From Rhynchopus euleeides (Eukaryota > Euglenozoa > Diplonemea > Diplonemida > Diplonemidae), in the NCBI GenBank assembly GCA_963210315.1, contig OY723255.1, forward strand, positions 1,240,001 through 1,304,000: DNA of 64,000 bases. Direction: 5' to 3'. Below the pieces are notes generated by a model that worked only from the letters and a program-made list of their open reading frames with translations, did no database searches and was not told the origin of the DNA. Shown one piece after another: positions 52,033-62,477 of the stretch. Position 1 is the stretch's first letter. Each line of letters begins with the position of its first letter. Made by a program: the position numbers and the translations under genes.

Positions 52033-55000
52033 ATGGCTCCTCATATGAGCCGCCATTACTTTAACCGGGCCCCCTTTTATGGTGGGCCCAGGTTTCACCT
52101 AGACGAACCAGTTTTTAACAACTCCACGTCTAAGGCACCCCTCTCCCCTACTCCCCTCCCCTATGGATACCTCTGGTACCCACCGCAGGCTTCGGCCTAT
52201 CACAGCAGCCACCACCCAAGGGGTGACTGGCAAGTCGAAAACAGACAATTCCCTTTCATTCCCCAACACATGCAGCAACCACCCCCACCACCCCCACCAC
52301 CCCCCCATTTTTACAACGGAGTAAGTTATACCCCCAACACGAACCCCACTTTTTTCAGAACACCAACACAGTACCCACGCGGTACAGGGAACCGTGGAAC
52401 GGCGGCTCCCCAGTACGGTGGCCACAAAGGGTACGGTGTACCGGGAGGTGTTCCTTTCAGGAGAGGATATACAGGTAAAGGTTCGTTTTTTGGAAAAGGC
52501 AAAGGTAAGGGTAAAGGCAAGAGTGGCAACATTGGAAGAAAAGGCGTGAAAGGCCAAGGGGGTGGAAAAGGGTGGGAAGGTCGGGGGCTGGGAGAGAGAA
52601 ATGGCCCAGTTAAAGGTGTGTGGAAAGGCCAAGGAGGCAAGGGTAAAGGACGTGGACATGCAAATCAGAATAGTGTGCCCAGTACCTTCCCGATAACCCT
52701 TGCTGAACTTATACGTCAGAGTTTGAAACAACAGCCCCTCCCCCCTACAGCATTCCCGAATAAACCCCAAGCAAATGGCAGCGTGAAACCTCAGGTAACA
52801 ATTCGCAAAGGCCAGGGAAAGGGGAGTGGGAAAGGGAAGGGTGGGAAGAATGGCAGAGGCGTACGGGAGGGCCCTGCCAACTTGTATGAGCTGTTGAGCA
52901 AGGGTGGAGCAGGACGAGGTAGGAAGGGCAGGCCTAAGACAGCGGAGCAACAGAAAAAGGAACTTGCTAAAGAAGCAAAGCGAGGTCCTTTCCCAGAGCT
53001 CCGTAAGTCGCCCTGGGTCCGCCCCTTCTCATCGGACTTGCGCCAGCCCAAACGGAACGCCATCTCTTGGGATGCATGGGAGGAGGAATGTGCTGGGGTA
53101 GCCCAAGAGTTTTGTGATAAACACGGGGATCGACTCATTAGAGGTTACAAGCACCAGAAAGTGGAAGGTGATGGGATCCAACATTTTCTGGAGCTTAACG
53201 AAAACCGCGAGGCGGAAGGTGTCGTGTACGTTGTGTGTGACCAGCAGGGGAATCCCGTTTACGTCGGCCAGACAAGTGGGACCCTAAGGAATAGGATGCA
53301 ACAACACTGGAAAGGCAAGAGTGGTTTGAATGGAATACCTTTTGCAACGAGACTCCTCCGCACAAAACACCCGCATTATGGCTTTGTCTTGCAGAAGATC
53401 CAGGGGTACACGGGTGGGAACCTTGAATCCTTCCGGCGGCAGTCAAACGCTGTTGAAAACTTTTGGATGTCCCACCTGAGGACCCCGGACAACGCATGTT
53501 CCGATTACCATCAAACAAAACGTAAAAGTGAGCCGGTGAACGGGAGACACATCAGCCCACATAAGCGGAGCACGAGACCGGCAAAGGAATGGGTGGAATA
53601 TGTGAGAGAAGGACAGAAGGATAGCGAGAATGATAAGGTGCACATTGTGTTGGATGCAGGAAAGTACCACAAGATCCGTCAGCAACTGAGTCATCTCCTC
53701 AGCCTTCCGGTGGAGGAGATCAAACAGTATAACATGGACGAGTGGGAAATCAACAGAGTCAAACGTCTACTCGCGTGGCTGACACAGCACGTAAAGAGGG
53801 AGACTCTGCCAAAAAATGTGAAATGCTTGGAGGAACGTTTGCAGGAAAGATTGAAGGCTAAGAAGAAGGAAAAGCCTAAATCTAAAAAGGAATTCCTCAG
53901 CGTCAAGTTTTCTCACCCTGCGATGGATGGCCTGAAGCTCCAGCGTCTCCTGAGGGATGAGAAAGTGGTGCAGGCTTGCCCGGATAAGGATCGGCTGGCA
54001 AATACGATGGTGTCCCTGAGCCAGGGCCCGCCGCTGTATTGTCTCATCCAAAACTGTACGAAAGAGAGTTTAGGATTGGCAGCGGAGGGGGTGCTTCCTG
54101 AGCATGAGAACTGTCCGTGTCAGAAGTACAGATCCCCGGACCAGCCACACACAGGGCATTTGTTCACTGTGGCCCAAACAATGTCGGGGATTTCCGAGGG
54201 CTTTAGGGAGTTGTTGAACAAGGGAAGGAAATATCGTCTGTCTGGTGACTTGCAACAGGGGTGCGAAAAGGCAAGCGAGGTTCTTTCGGATTTTGTGGAA
54301 ACCTTTGGGGAGAAGGAGGAAACAGCGGAATTCCGTAAGGTCTTGCTGACAGCGTTGCGAAACGAGTTTGCAGCGCTACCACCTGTTGAGGGGGCCGACC
54401 GTATAGATACGGCCGAGCTTAAAAAAGTCCAGGAGGATGTTGTGTTGTGTAGTGTAGACAAGTCGTCCCATGACTTTGGGGCGATCTGTAAACACTTTTA
54501 CAGACATTGGCTACGGGAACAGCTCAGCGCAACAACAGGGACTTTCGAAACGGCAAAGGAAACGGAGAAGCAAATTCTCAACCGCTTGCAGAGAGAGTGT
54601 GATGAACGCCAGCTGCAAATTGGAGATTGTTTCCCGTATTTGTATGGGTCTCTGAAGATCCATAAGCCGGTGGAAAAAGGCCCCACGCTGAGGGGAATTG
54701 CTGGTTTAAGTGGAGATAACAGAGATGAGACGGAAGGGGAGAAAATGGAGAGAAAAAAGAAACAGAAAGAGAGTAAGGTGAATCAGCCAACTGTGGGTAT
54801 TGCAACAGGCATACACACAGAATTGTCAGGGCTGCTAAAGATGGTCATCCGCACGTTGAGTGATGAGGATGAAACACACAGGAGGAAATGTGGTGTCAAA
54901 CGGTTTTTTGTTGTGGAGAGTTACGATGAGGTGGCGAAGTACATGAAAATGAACTACGACACCGTAAAAAAAGCCACGCCAAAAACAAAAGACTTTACCT

Positions 55001-58000
55001 CTATGTACACGTCTTTGGATCAAGAGGCGGTAATTGAGGGTGTCTCCTGGTGTGTGGAACAGGCGTTTGCGGCGAAGGGTGGCAGGTTTTTGGCGCGAGA
55101 GACGAAGGCCAAAAAAAGAAAGAAAAAGGCCTTCCGCTGGAAGGAAGGGCGGGGGGATGATAGAACACTTGCGTACAACAGTGATGAAGTCAAAGAGTTA
55201 GTGAGACTAGCTGTGACCAACAGCTTCATCAAAAATGGCGAGTTCGTCCTCCACCAGAAGAAGGGCATCCCGACCGGTGGAAATGCCAGCCCGGACCTGG
55301 CAAACCTTTTTTGCGCAAGTAAGGAAATGCGCTATATCGATAAGCTCCCCATTAAAAAGCAAAAGGAGTATAATGGGTTCTTCAGATTTATTGATGACGT
55401 TTTTACCCTTGGAGCGGACATCCCTGACAAGGTCTACGGGATGACCTCTGAGGACACAACAAGGCAGAAAGACGATTGTGTGTTTCTGGGGGGTAGGAAC
55501 CGTTGGCAGAGATACGCCGATGACCCCGAAGACACGAAGACACGTGTCCGTATGTCAGTATTCAATAAAGAGAGTGACTGGGTAACCTATACACCCAATA
55601 AATATACTTGTCGAACAAGTGCAGCACCAGAAAGCCAAGGAAGGGGTATTTTGGTGTCACAGTTGATACGGTCTGCGGGTATGTGCAACAACCTGGATGA
55701 TTTCAAGGTTGAAGCAGAGCTGATTTTGCGGCGCCTCCTCGGACGGGGATGGAAGCCGTACGAATTGCGTAGTGCTTGGTACAGAACTACACGAAGGTTG
55801 TTTTGTGTGGCTCCATCTGCAATGGCAAAAATGGAGCGCCTGTTTGATACTGCTGTGGACAGACACTATCGCAAACACCCTCTCCCCAAGCTACGGGAGT
55901 ATGTGTGGGCAAAACCAACCCGAGACATGCCATTGAGAGGAAAGTGTGTGGATATCAGCCCTTCGGACACCCACACAGACCCCGCACCGCAAGGGGCGGA
56001 TGTGAAGCCTACTGGAAGTGCGAACCAACGCAAGAGTGAAAGTGATTCTTTTGTCCCTCTCTTCTCTACCTCCTCCCCTTCCGTACCGTTGTCTTCCTCT
56101 TCCTCTTCCTCCTCTCCTCCCCTCTCTCCACCCGTCCCCTCACAACAGCCTCCAGTTTTGGGGAAGAGCACGATAAGTATGAAGGTACTGCACAGCAATA
56201 CGTTGTCGTGGGGTGTTGTCAATGAGGGAAATACTTGCTACCTGGGAGCACTGTACCAGATGCTCGCACACTCGGTACTTCCAGCTACCCTAGGCAGTGC
56301 ATGCAAGTTTGTTTCAAACGGACTCGGCCTAACCCCCATACTCATGGGATTGTACTCCATGTACACCAGGAGTCGCACAGATCATTCAGTGTCCGTGTTG
56401 CAAACAGCCATCCACAGTATGTTCCAGACAAGGGAGCAGCATTGCGCGGATGAAGCGTATTGTCTGGGGGTTGTCCCAACACTGGAAGCAGAATGGAGAA
56501 TGCTGAATGAACACCTCAGGACGATGGACCAACCGACAGTACAGTCATGGATCCCTGAAGTGAGGACATTCACAAGCATGGCATGCCAAAATTGCAAGAA
56601 GGTCACGGGGAGGGAGGAACAGTTGTCCCTACTGTCAGTCCCACTCAACAACCCCGGGAAAACAGGTGTGACTTTGGCCGACAGAATTTGCGAAAGCCTG
56701 ATGCCTGAAGAAGTGCTTAATTACGAGTGCGAAATGTGTGCCCCAAACAAACAACGGGCGACAAAGTCGGTGCAAATCACATCTCTCCCGACACACTTGT
56801 TTATACGACTCTGGCGCTTCAAAACACTCAGAGTTGGCAACGGTGTCATGTATGAGCGCAAGACTCGAGCGATCAACATTGACACGGACTTGCTGATGTC
56901 GAGTGGAAATAACGGAGGGAAGCCTTCCTTTACAAGGTACCGCCTCACGGGTGCAGTCCTGCACAGAGGAAATACCCCGCACGGAGGCCATTACCGTTTT
57001 ATCAGCTGTGGCACGGATGCCATGGCCTTGTTTGACGACAACACCGTGACTGTGGCCAACACAGCTGAGGAAATGGATGCCTTCAGGGGTTTCCTTGAGA
57101 AGGAGTCGACCATCCTCGTGTATTGTGATAAGGATGCCCCTCAGGAGGAGAAGGTTAGCATGCCCAACTCGCCAGAAGTATATGTATCTCCCACACAACA
57201 ACCTGGGCTCACGGGAAACACGGAAGACATAATGCAAAAGCTGCAGGATGCCACCGTCCCCAAGAGTGCCATTGTTTTGAATGAACCACAGGAACCACCC
57301 CAGCAGCGCGGGGAGGAATACCTGACTTTGGAACGCAGGACTTTGGAAATGGAGGAAAGTGCAGAGCGGGCGCATGTTGTGGAAGAAGAAGCCCTAGCAC
57401 GGTTTGCTTTGTGTAGTGAAATCACGGAAGTCCTTGATAGGTATCGGACCGAGGAGCAAACGAAGACGCTCGTCAGTCTATGCCGGAAGGAACTCCAAGA
57501 GGCGATAGAGGTGCGAGAGGCAGAGCAAAAAAGAGCAGCAGAGGATCATGAGAGGTCAGTCGTGGAGAAGGAGAAAGCTTTGGCAAAGGCAGAGAGTGAG
57601 ATAAAGAGGGTGAATGAGGAGAAGGAAAAGGTGGCGAACGAGGCACAGGCCAAAGCGGACCGTTTGAATCAACAACGACAGGAGATGGCCGTGTTAAAGG
57701 GACAGCTCCATAAGCAAGACTCTGCGTTGGCTTTTATGAAAGAGCTTGGTGTTGAAAGAGAGGCGGAGGTAGAAGCGTTGAGGGCACAGGCGACCCACGA
57801 AAAAGCGGTCCTCACCCAGGAACTGCAACGTGTGGAGTCCAAGGCCCGCAGCTACTCGTCTCAGGGAGAATCCCAACAGCGCTTACTTGAACAGACAGAG
57901 AATGCTTTGAAAGGTACACAGCAAGATAAGATGCTTTTGGAATTTCACGTGTCGGCGAGCATGCAAAATGAGAAGGCACTCCGTGACCAACTGGGGATGC

Positions 58001-58773
58001 AGGAGCAACATATGCAGATCCAGGAGGGCCTACACGAACAACAGAATCAGGATAAGGCCATGTTGGTTAAGCAGGTGCAGCACCAGCTGCGCCAAGGCAT
58101 GACCATGGCGAAAGAAATGGCGCGGCAGAAGGATTTCATCGTGCAACAAAACAACTTGGTATTGTCCCTGCAGTCAGCGTTGGAGGTGTCTGAGAACAAG
58201 CAGCTGCAAATACAGTCGCAGGACGCCCCAGCACGGGTGCAAGGGACGGACCAACCCCGTTTGTTGCAACCGAAGCCTGAGCAAGGGCAATTAGTTGTTC
58301 ATACGGCCCAGAAGAAGAGGGACCGAGACGAAGTGAGTGGCAGTGACGAAACGAGTGAAGAGTCGAAGGACCTGTTTGAAAGCCAACCGCAACTTGATAC
58401 AGTGGCTGCGACTTCTTCAGCCCTTGTAGTCATTCTCCCGGAGGATCGGGTGACGCCAAAGCCCAAGGGGCCGCAATCAAAGAGGCAGCGTGCAGAACCT
58501 GCCTCGGTAGTGAGCGGCTCTCAGATACAGGCGTCAGCCACGGAACCTGCTGTGGAACTTCCCTTGTTGTTGGGTGCCCCTCCGGCACAGATATCGTCCT
58601 CGGTGCCTGCCTCCCCTGATATTTTTCTGTCTCAGACGGGTGGTGAAGGGGTGGATGGTGAGCGGGAGACGGGGCCACCAGGGAAATCAGAGACGGACAG
58701 AACGGAGGTCTCACAATCGCAGTCAGGGGAGCCTGGTAATGGAACAGAACCAGAGCCTGACGGAACCACTTGA
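52033..58773 (+). CDS. GIY-YIG nuclease / reverse transcriptase / USP deubiquitinase / coiled-coil polyprotein
   Basis: 2,246 residues from ATG 52033. (1) Residues 1-360: Pro-rich, then Gly-Lys-rich basic (GKGKGKGK), probably RNA binding. (2) About 390-480: GIY-YIG nuclease with GVVYVV (396), VYVGQTS (Y410), R419/R421 and E475. (3) About 760-1290: reverse transcriptase with motif A KDFTSMYTSLD (D987), motif B KKGIPTGGNASPDLANLF and motif C RFIDDVF (D1121, D1122); downstream GILVSQLIRSAGMCNN...RRLLGRGW matches the Penelope-type thumb. (4) About 1390-1700: USP domain with Cys box NEGNTCYLG (C1402), zinc ribbon C1518, C1521, C1566, C1569, and His box TPHGGHYRF (H1653) with FDDN (D1668/D1669). 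(5) About 1770-2130: coiled coil. (6) Ser/Glu-rich tail with basic KKRDRDE and SKRQR, possible nuclear signals. N-terminal GIY-YIG is known in Chlamys and Naiad Penelope-like elements; a USP domain in this class is new to me. Confidence 0.88.
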   Translation: MAPHMSRHYFNRAPFYGGPRFHLDEPVFNNSTSKAPLSPTPLPYGYLWYPPQASAYHSSHHPRGDWQVENRQFPFIPQHMQQPPPPPPPPPHFYNGVSYTPNTNPTFFRTPTQYPRGTGNRGTAAPQYGGHKGYGVPGGVPFRRGYTGKGSFFGKGKGKGKGKSGNIGRKGVKGQGGGKGWEGRGLGERNGPVKGVWKGQGGKGKGRGHANQNSVPSTFPITLAELIRQSLKQQPLPPTAFPNKPQANGSVKPQVTIRKGQGKGSGKGKGGKNGRGVREGPANLYELLSKGGAGRGRKGRPKTAEQQKKELAKEAKRGPFPELRKSPWVRPFSSDLRQPKRNAISWDAWEEECAGVAQEFCDKHGDRLIRGYKHQKVEGDGIQHFLELNENREAEGVVYVVCDQQGNPVYVGQTSGTLRNRMQQHWKGKSGLNGIPFATRLLRTKHPHYGFVLQKIQGYTGGNLESFRRQSNAVENFWMSHLRTPDNACSDYHQTKRKSEPVNGRHISPHKRSTRPAKEWVEYVREGQKDSENDKVHIVLDAGKYHKIRQQLSHLLSLPVEEIKQYNMDEWEINRVKRLLAWLTQHVKRETLPKNVKCLEERLQERLKAKKKEKPKSKKEFLSVKFSHPAMDGLKLQRLLRDEKVVQACPDKDRLANTMVSLSQGPPLYCLIQNCTKESLGLAAEGVLPEHENCPCQKYRSPDQPHTGHLFTVAQTMSGISEGFRELLNKGRKYRLSGDLQQGCEKASEVLSDFVETFGEKEETAEFRKVLLTALRNEFAALPPVEGADRIDTAELKKVQEDVVLCSVDKSSHDFGAICKHFYRHWLREQLSATTGTFETAKETEKQILNRLQRECDERQLQIGDCFPYLYGSLKIHKPVEKGPTLRGIAGLSGDNRDETEGEKMERKKKQKESKVNQPTVGIATGIHTELSGLLKMVIRTLSDEDETHRRKCGVKRFFVVESYDEVAKYMKMNYDTVKKATPKTKDFTSMYTSLDQEAVIEGVSWCVEQAFAAKGGRFLARETKAKKRKKKAFRWKEGRGDDRTLAYNSDEVKELVRLAVTNSFIKNGEFVLHQKKGIPTGGNASPDLANLFCASKEMRYIDKLPIKKQKEYNGFFRFIDDVFTLGADIPDKVYGMTSEDTTRQKDDCVFLGGRNRWQRYADDPEDTKTRVRMSVFNKESDWVTYTPNKYTCRTSAAPESQGRGILVSQLIRSAGMCNNLDDFKVEAELILRRLLGRGWKPYELRSAWYRTTRRLFCVAPSAMAKMERLFDTAVDRHYRKHPLPKLREYVWAKPTRDMPLRGKCVDISPSDTHTDPAPQGADVKPTGSANQRKSESDSFVPLFSTSSPSVPLSSSSSSSSPPLSPPVPSQQPPVLGKSTISMKVLHSNTLSWGVVNEGNTCYLGALYQMLAHSVLPATLGSACKFVSNGLGLTPILMGLYSMYTRSRTDHSVSVLQTAIHSMFQTREQHCADEAYCLGVVPTLEAEWRMLNEHLRTMDQPTVQSWIPEVRTFTSMACQNCKKVTGREEQLSLLSVPLNNPGKTGVTLADRICESLMPEEVLNYECEMCAPNKQRATKSVQITSLPTHLFIRLWRFKTLRVGNGVMYERKTRAINIDTDLLMSSGNNGGKPSFTRYRLTGAVLHRGNTPHGGHYRFISCGTDAMALFDDNTVTVANTAEEMDAFRGFLEKESTILVYCDKDAPQEEKVSMPNSPEVYVSPTQQPGLTGNTEDIMQKLQDATVPKSAIVLNEPQEPPQQRGEEYLTLERRTLEMEESAERAHVVEEEALARFALCSEITEVLDRYRTEEQTKTLVSLCRKELQEAIEVREAEQKRAAEDHERSVVEKEKALAKAESEIKRVNEEKEKVANEAQAKADRLNQQRQEMAVLKGQLHKQDSALAFMKELGVEREAEVEALRAQATHEKAVLTQELQRVESKARSYSSQGESQQRLLEQTENALKGTQQDKMLLEFHVSASMQNEKALRDQLGMQEQHMQIQEGLHEQQNQDKAMLVKQVQHQLRQGMTMAKEMARQKDFIVQQNNLVLSLQSALEVSENKQLQIQSQDAPARVQGTDQPRLLQPKPEQGQLVVHTAQKKRDRDEVSGSDETSEESKDLFESQPQLDTVAATSSALVVILPEDRVTPKPKGPQSKRQRAEPASVVSGSQIQASATEPAVELPLLLGAPPAQISSSVPASPDIFLSQTGGEGVDGERETGPPGKSETDRTEVSQSQSGEPGNGTEPEPDGTT

Positions 58774-59843
58774 CTATATGCCAAGTGAGTGCCGCGTGGG
58801 GTGAGCTACGACCACGTGATGATGAAGGCTTGAACAAGAGATGAAGCGTTTAGTGTATACGAATGTGTGAGGTGAGTGTGTATGCTGACGGACGTGACGG
58901 AACGTGATGAATATTTTGTTTTCTAAAACGAATTTCCCCCCCCCCCCTCCCCCCGGAACCTGAGAATGTGACCGCCTACCCAATGGTGTTTACACAAAGG
59001 AGTTCAGCGTGTTAAACCCCATTCTCTGTTCCCAAGGCAGAGCGGCGATGTGTACCCAGAGTGTACGTACGTGCACATGGCTCTGCAGATACGCTGAGTG
59101 GTGAGGGGCATGCCTGTTTTCCCTTTTGTTTCCATTATCTTGTCTTCAGAACGAACACACGAATGAAACAAAAACCATAACAGAACGCCCCCACCCCTGA
59201 TGTATGTTTTTTCTCAACCATTTCCCCCCCCCCCCTCCCCCAACCCCCGTTTTTGCTATGTCTTTTGATATGGTTCTTTCCCCCTTTTTTTTCCCCCCCC
59301 CCACCCGACAAGCGAATCAGCAGTGTGTATCTGTACACAGAAATAAACCAATAACATGACAGTAGAGTGCTGGAGGGTCACAGCGATGTTGGTCGCAGCA
59401 TTGCTGTGTCGGGCACGAGGATCTTCAGCGGGTCATCTGACCAGACCATACGTGTGTGGGACATCAACACCCTCACACACACACACACCCTGCACGGCCA
59501 CGCTGGGAAGGTCGAGAGCCTCGCCCTGACTCAGGACGAGCAGCACCTGGTGTCGTGCTCTTTCGACAAGTCTCTCAAGGTGTGGTGCACAACCACCCTC
59601 AGCTGCCTGCGTACTGTGCAACTGGGCTGCGTTTATTCAGTCGCTGTGTCTCAGCCAGGTGATGTTGTTGCAGTGGAGCATATGACCGCCGCCGCACTGT
59701 ACCGCCTCAGCACAGGTGAGTGTCTGGGGACGCTGAAGTTACAGGGAAGTGGTGTTGCACTGAGCCCCTGCGGGAGGTGGGTCTTCACACCAACCGACCG
59801 CACCTCAGTCTCTGTGTCTGCTGTGTCTTCTGTTTCACCCTGA

Positions 59844-60161
59844 GTGCAGTGTCTCGGAACCCTACTCCCCTCCCTTGTGTCGTCCTTTTGGCACGTGCCT
59901 GCTTTCTTGCCTCGCAGCACACAGCACCCCCTCACCCATGCCTCTGTTTTGAGGCAGCTGTGCGGTTGCATCTGAGTTGAGAAGAGGGCCAAAGGATTGA
60001 CGCAGTGCTCTCTCTGCAGACAGCCCCACACCCCCTCCCCCCCTCACGAAGCCCCCTACTCTGGCAGCACCACGACACACCCCTCCTCCCAACCACCCCA
60101 CACCACGCATGCTGGGTCCACTATATGCAGACGGCCTCTGCCGAAGGATCTCCAAAACACA
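59844..60161 (+). other. Duplicated 5' flank of a UBL-WD40 gene, without the gene
   Basis: 59905-60060 repeats 50785-50945. A further tandem UBL-WD40 copy probably once started after this point; its body is absent and a MITE-like element follows. Confidence 0.6.
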
Positions 60162-60341
60162 GGGGGTCTTCGCTGGCCGTTATCCTTCGTCAATCTCCGT
60201 CAGTTTTCAGCTAATTCAACAGGAAATTCACTAAAATGCACTGACGATCGTATTGCAATTTGGGTTAGCGTGCTGGCATCGCAGCCTGGCCTCGAGGGAC
60301 CATACCGTGAGACTGACGATCACCCCGTAGCGAAGACCCCC
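60162..60341 (+). mobile_element. 180-bp deletion derivative of the GGGGGTCTTCGC element
   Basis: Starts GGGGGTCTTCGCTGGCCGTT, keeps the segment ending GAGGGACCATACCGTGAG (as at 33520-33540), then jumps to the right end ACTGACGATCACCCCGTAGC. Flanks ACA and TAT do not match, so the target duplication is lost. Confidence 0.85.
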
Positions 60342-61302
60342 TATACTTTTTCACAATTGTGAGTAAATGGCACTCCACTCCACCTTTTTCAACATTTTTC
60401 ACACACAACAAGAAGCTTATCACAGTGAAAAAGGTAGTTGGCAGCGCTTTGGGTGACAAACACAATCTACCTTGCCTTGTTGCTATGACTGTGCGCACAT
60501 TCACACCCACCTTCATCAGGCAAAACACGTGAGGTTTGTTCACCCGGGTTGGCACCAGGTGTGGCTCTATTTTGAGGGTATTTTGGCCGATTTTTGAAAT
60601 CCTATTTTGGTTTTTTTTGCACTTTTTTTTGGGTGATTTTTTGCCTACTTTCTGGCCTCTTGACACAGATTTTGGTGATTTTTGCGCTATTTTGATTCAC
60701 TCGGCCTGACCGATACATACGATTCGAAAAAATGGCGAAAAATCGCTATCAACAACGGTGAACGAATGGAGGTAGATGGGGAAGTGGAAGGAACACAGCA
60801 CGCCCTCCCACTGCTTGTCATCTGTACACTACCTCTGTTCAAGGCGGTCAGTGTCACTTGATGCTGCACACAAATTACTGCTACATCCCAGGGCGCCCTC
60901 CCTTGTGAGAATAGCGGAACTTCTGCGGCTGCAGTTTGGTGGTTGAGGCCGGCGGTGGTGATATCACTTTGGTGACTGTGCTTCCTTCCTCCTGAGCTCG
61001 ATCAGATTTAGGTCGACCTGGTGCTGTGTGGCTCCTGGTGTGGTATCTCGCTTCCTCGCACACATACACGTGGTTCCGCGAATCGCCACGGATGCCCACC
61101 AAGTCGAACCCGAAACATGATCACGGGCCCACGACGACCCTTTCGAGATGTCATGGCCGCAAAACCGATCGCATTCGCAAGGTGGTTCGTCTCTTAGAGA
61201 TCAGTGCTCAGGCCCAGCCTCCCGTGAGGGTGAGGGTGCTGGAACCGATATGCCGCAGCCCCGTACGCGCAAGGACTTGGCTCCAAGACCAGGCACATGC
61301 CA
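60342..61302. other. No supported gene
   Basis: T-rich (60590-60640) and otherwise unremarkable intergenic DNA. Confidence 0.4.
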
Positions 61303-61480
61303 CAGGGGGGTCTGGGGGGCGGAGCCCCCCAGCCGCCGGAGGCCACGGTAGCGAACGTCTGTTGGCCTGGCTCCATAGTCGCATACGCTCAAGTACAACA
61401 CAACTGACAGATAGCACATGTCGCATGGGGGGGTCTGGGGGGCGAGCCCCCCAGCCGCCGGAGGCCACGGTAGTGAACAT
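61303..61480 (-). repeat. 56-bp GC-rich hairpin repeats, copies 6 and 7
   Basis: Reverse-orientation copies at 61303-61358 and about 61425-61480, separated by 66 bp of unrelated sequence; both keep the GGGGGC.GAGCCCCCC palindrome and the CCACGGTAG.GAAC end. Confidence 0.9.
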
Positions 61481-62477
61481 ATGTTGGTTTGAGCTCGAGA
61501 GCAAGCCTCTCACGTCACCGCCCTCCGACCCCCAGGTGTAATTTTTTTTTACACCCGGAAAACAGCCGGTAGGCTAAATACTATTGACTATTGAGGGATC
61601 CAGGATCCCGAAAAAATTTACTCAAAAGTTACCAAGAGGGGGGAAAATATATTTACCCACTTTTTTCCTTCAGTGGTCCAAGGAGTAATGGGTATTTTTT
61701 CCCACCATTTTTGGCGAGAGAAAAAGTATGAGGTACGGATGCACTCAAACAATGCGAGAATGCGATTTTTGAAGGGAAAAACCCCAGAGGGAGAGAGGGG
61801 GGGGGGCGACCCCTTCCCCACCACCCCAGAATGGGAATATTACAGGAATAGTTGCCTTTGCCTTCATATTGTCCCGAGACATAGCATCACCCACCAGGAG
61901 TCTCGGAGACGAGACAATGCCAAAAAGGAGTGCAAAGGTGGCAGGGGAGTACTGGGCACACCTGAAGGAAGGTGCGTCACGTGCCCTCAGAAGGATCCCG
62001 TACTTTGCGGACTGCTGGTCGGGCCCCTTCGCAGCACTAGACGAGGCTGTCAGCCGGTACGTCACCGTGGTCGGCTCCGCGCTAGCGATCTCCCCGGGGA
62101 CCACCTCCAACAGCTCAAGCTTGTTGGGGATGCTGCTTGCCGTCTTGACCTTCTTGCCGGCACTATCGAAGCGATCGACAACCCCGAAGAGAACTTCTGC
62201 GAAGCGGCAAGCAGCGAGCTTTGAAGTGGCCTCCCCGCCGCAGGTGTTGCACTTCACCTTTTTGGTCGTGGTGAGATCCGCGAGGTCCTTCAGCCCATCC
62301 AGCGCAAATGTCTCGTCCTGTTTTGCTTCCCACGTCCTGCCGCAGCACCACCACCAACAACCCGTCTGCAAGACCCTCACAGAAGGTGCACTTTGCAATG
62401 TACGTTCGGGAAAATGACGAGAGGCCACTCGGTGTTGGCAACGACACCGACTACGACAGCGATTTTGATTGTGACGA
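61481..62477 (-). pseudogene. Coding-like fragment, unknown gene
   Basis: On the - strand, about 61900-62330 reads as plausible protein (FALDGLKDLADL, VKCNTCGGEATSKLAACRFA, IPNKLELLEVVPGEIAS) with a C-x2-C pair, but has no good start or end. The head lies next to the palindrome at 62478. No family recognised. Confidence 0.3.

Larger units (their letters stand above)
51969..59365 (+). mobile_element. Penelope-like retroelement with a ubiquitin-specific protease domain
   Basis: 7.4-kb insert between AGTGCTGGAGGG at 51957-51968 and the same 12 bases at 59366-59377; locus 2 has this word once at the same place. The insert holds a short leader with a strong hairpin (51981-52028), one uninterrupted frame (52033-58773) and a 590-bp tail with C-runs, ending AATAAACCAATAACATGACAGTAG-like sequence. 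No long terminal repeats seen. It looks whole: the reading frame has no breaks. Confidence 0.85.
51307..59843 (+). pseudogene. UBL-WD40 locus 3, split by the Penelope-like element
   Basis: Coding parts 51307-51968 and about 59366-59843. N-terminal ubiquitin-like domain (MEVCVCHAGSGDSCVV ... LDDEERVADTGLEDGGAVKL), then WD40 repeats (RLVSGDASDKVRVWDLKG before the insert; SGSSDQTIRVWDIN and LVSCSFDKSLKVWC after it), and the family C-terminus CGRWVFTPTDRTSVSV. The insert enters at the ATVLEGH(S) strand of a repeat; the gene stops four codons into the element. High identity to locus 2 outside the inserts points to recent tandem duplication. Confidence 0.8.
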
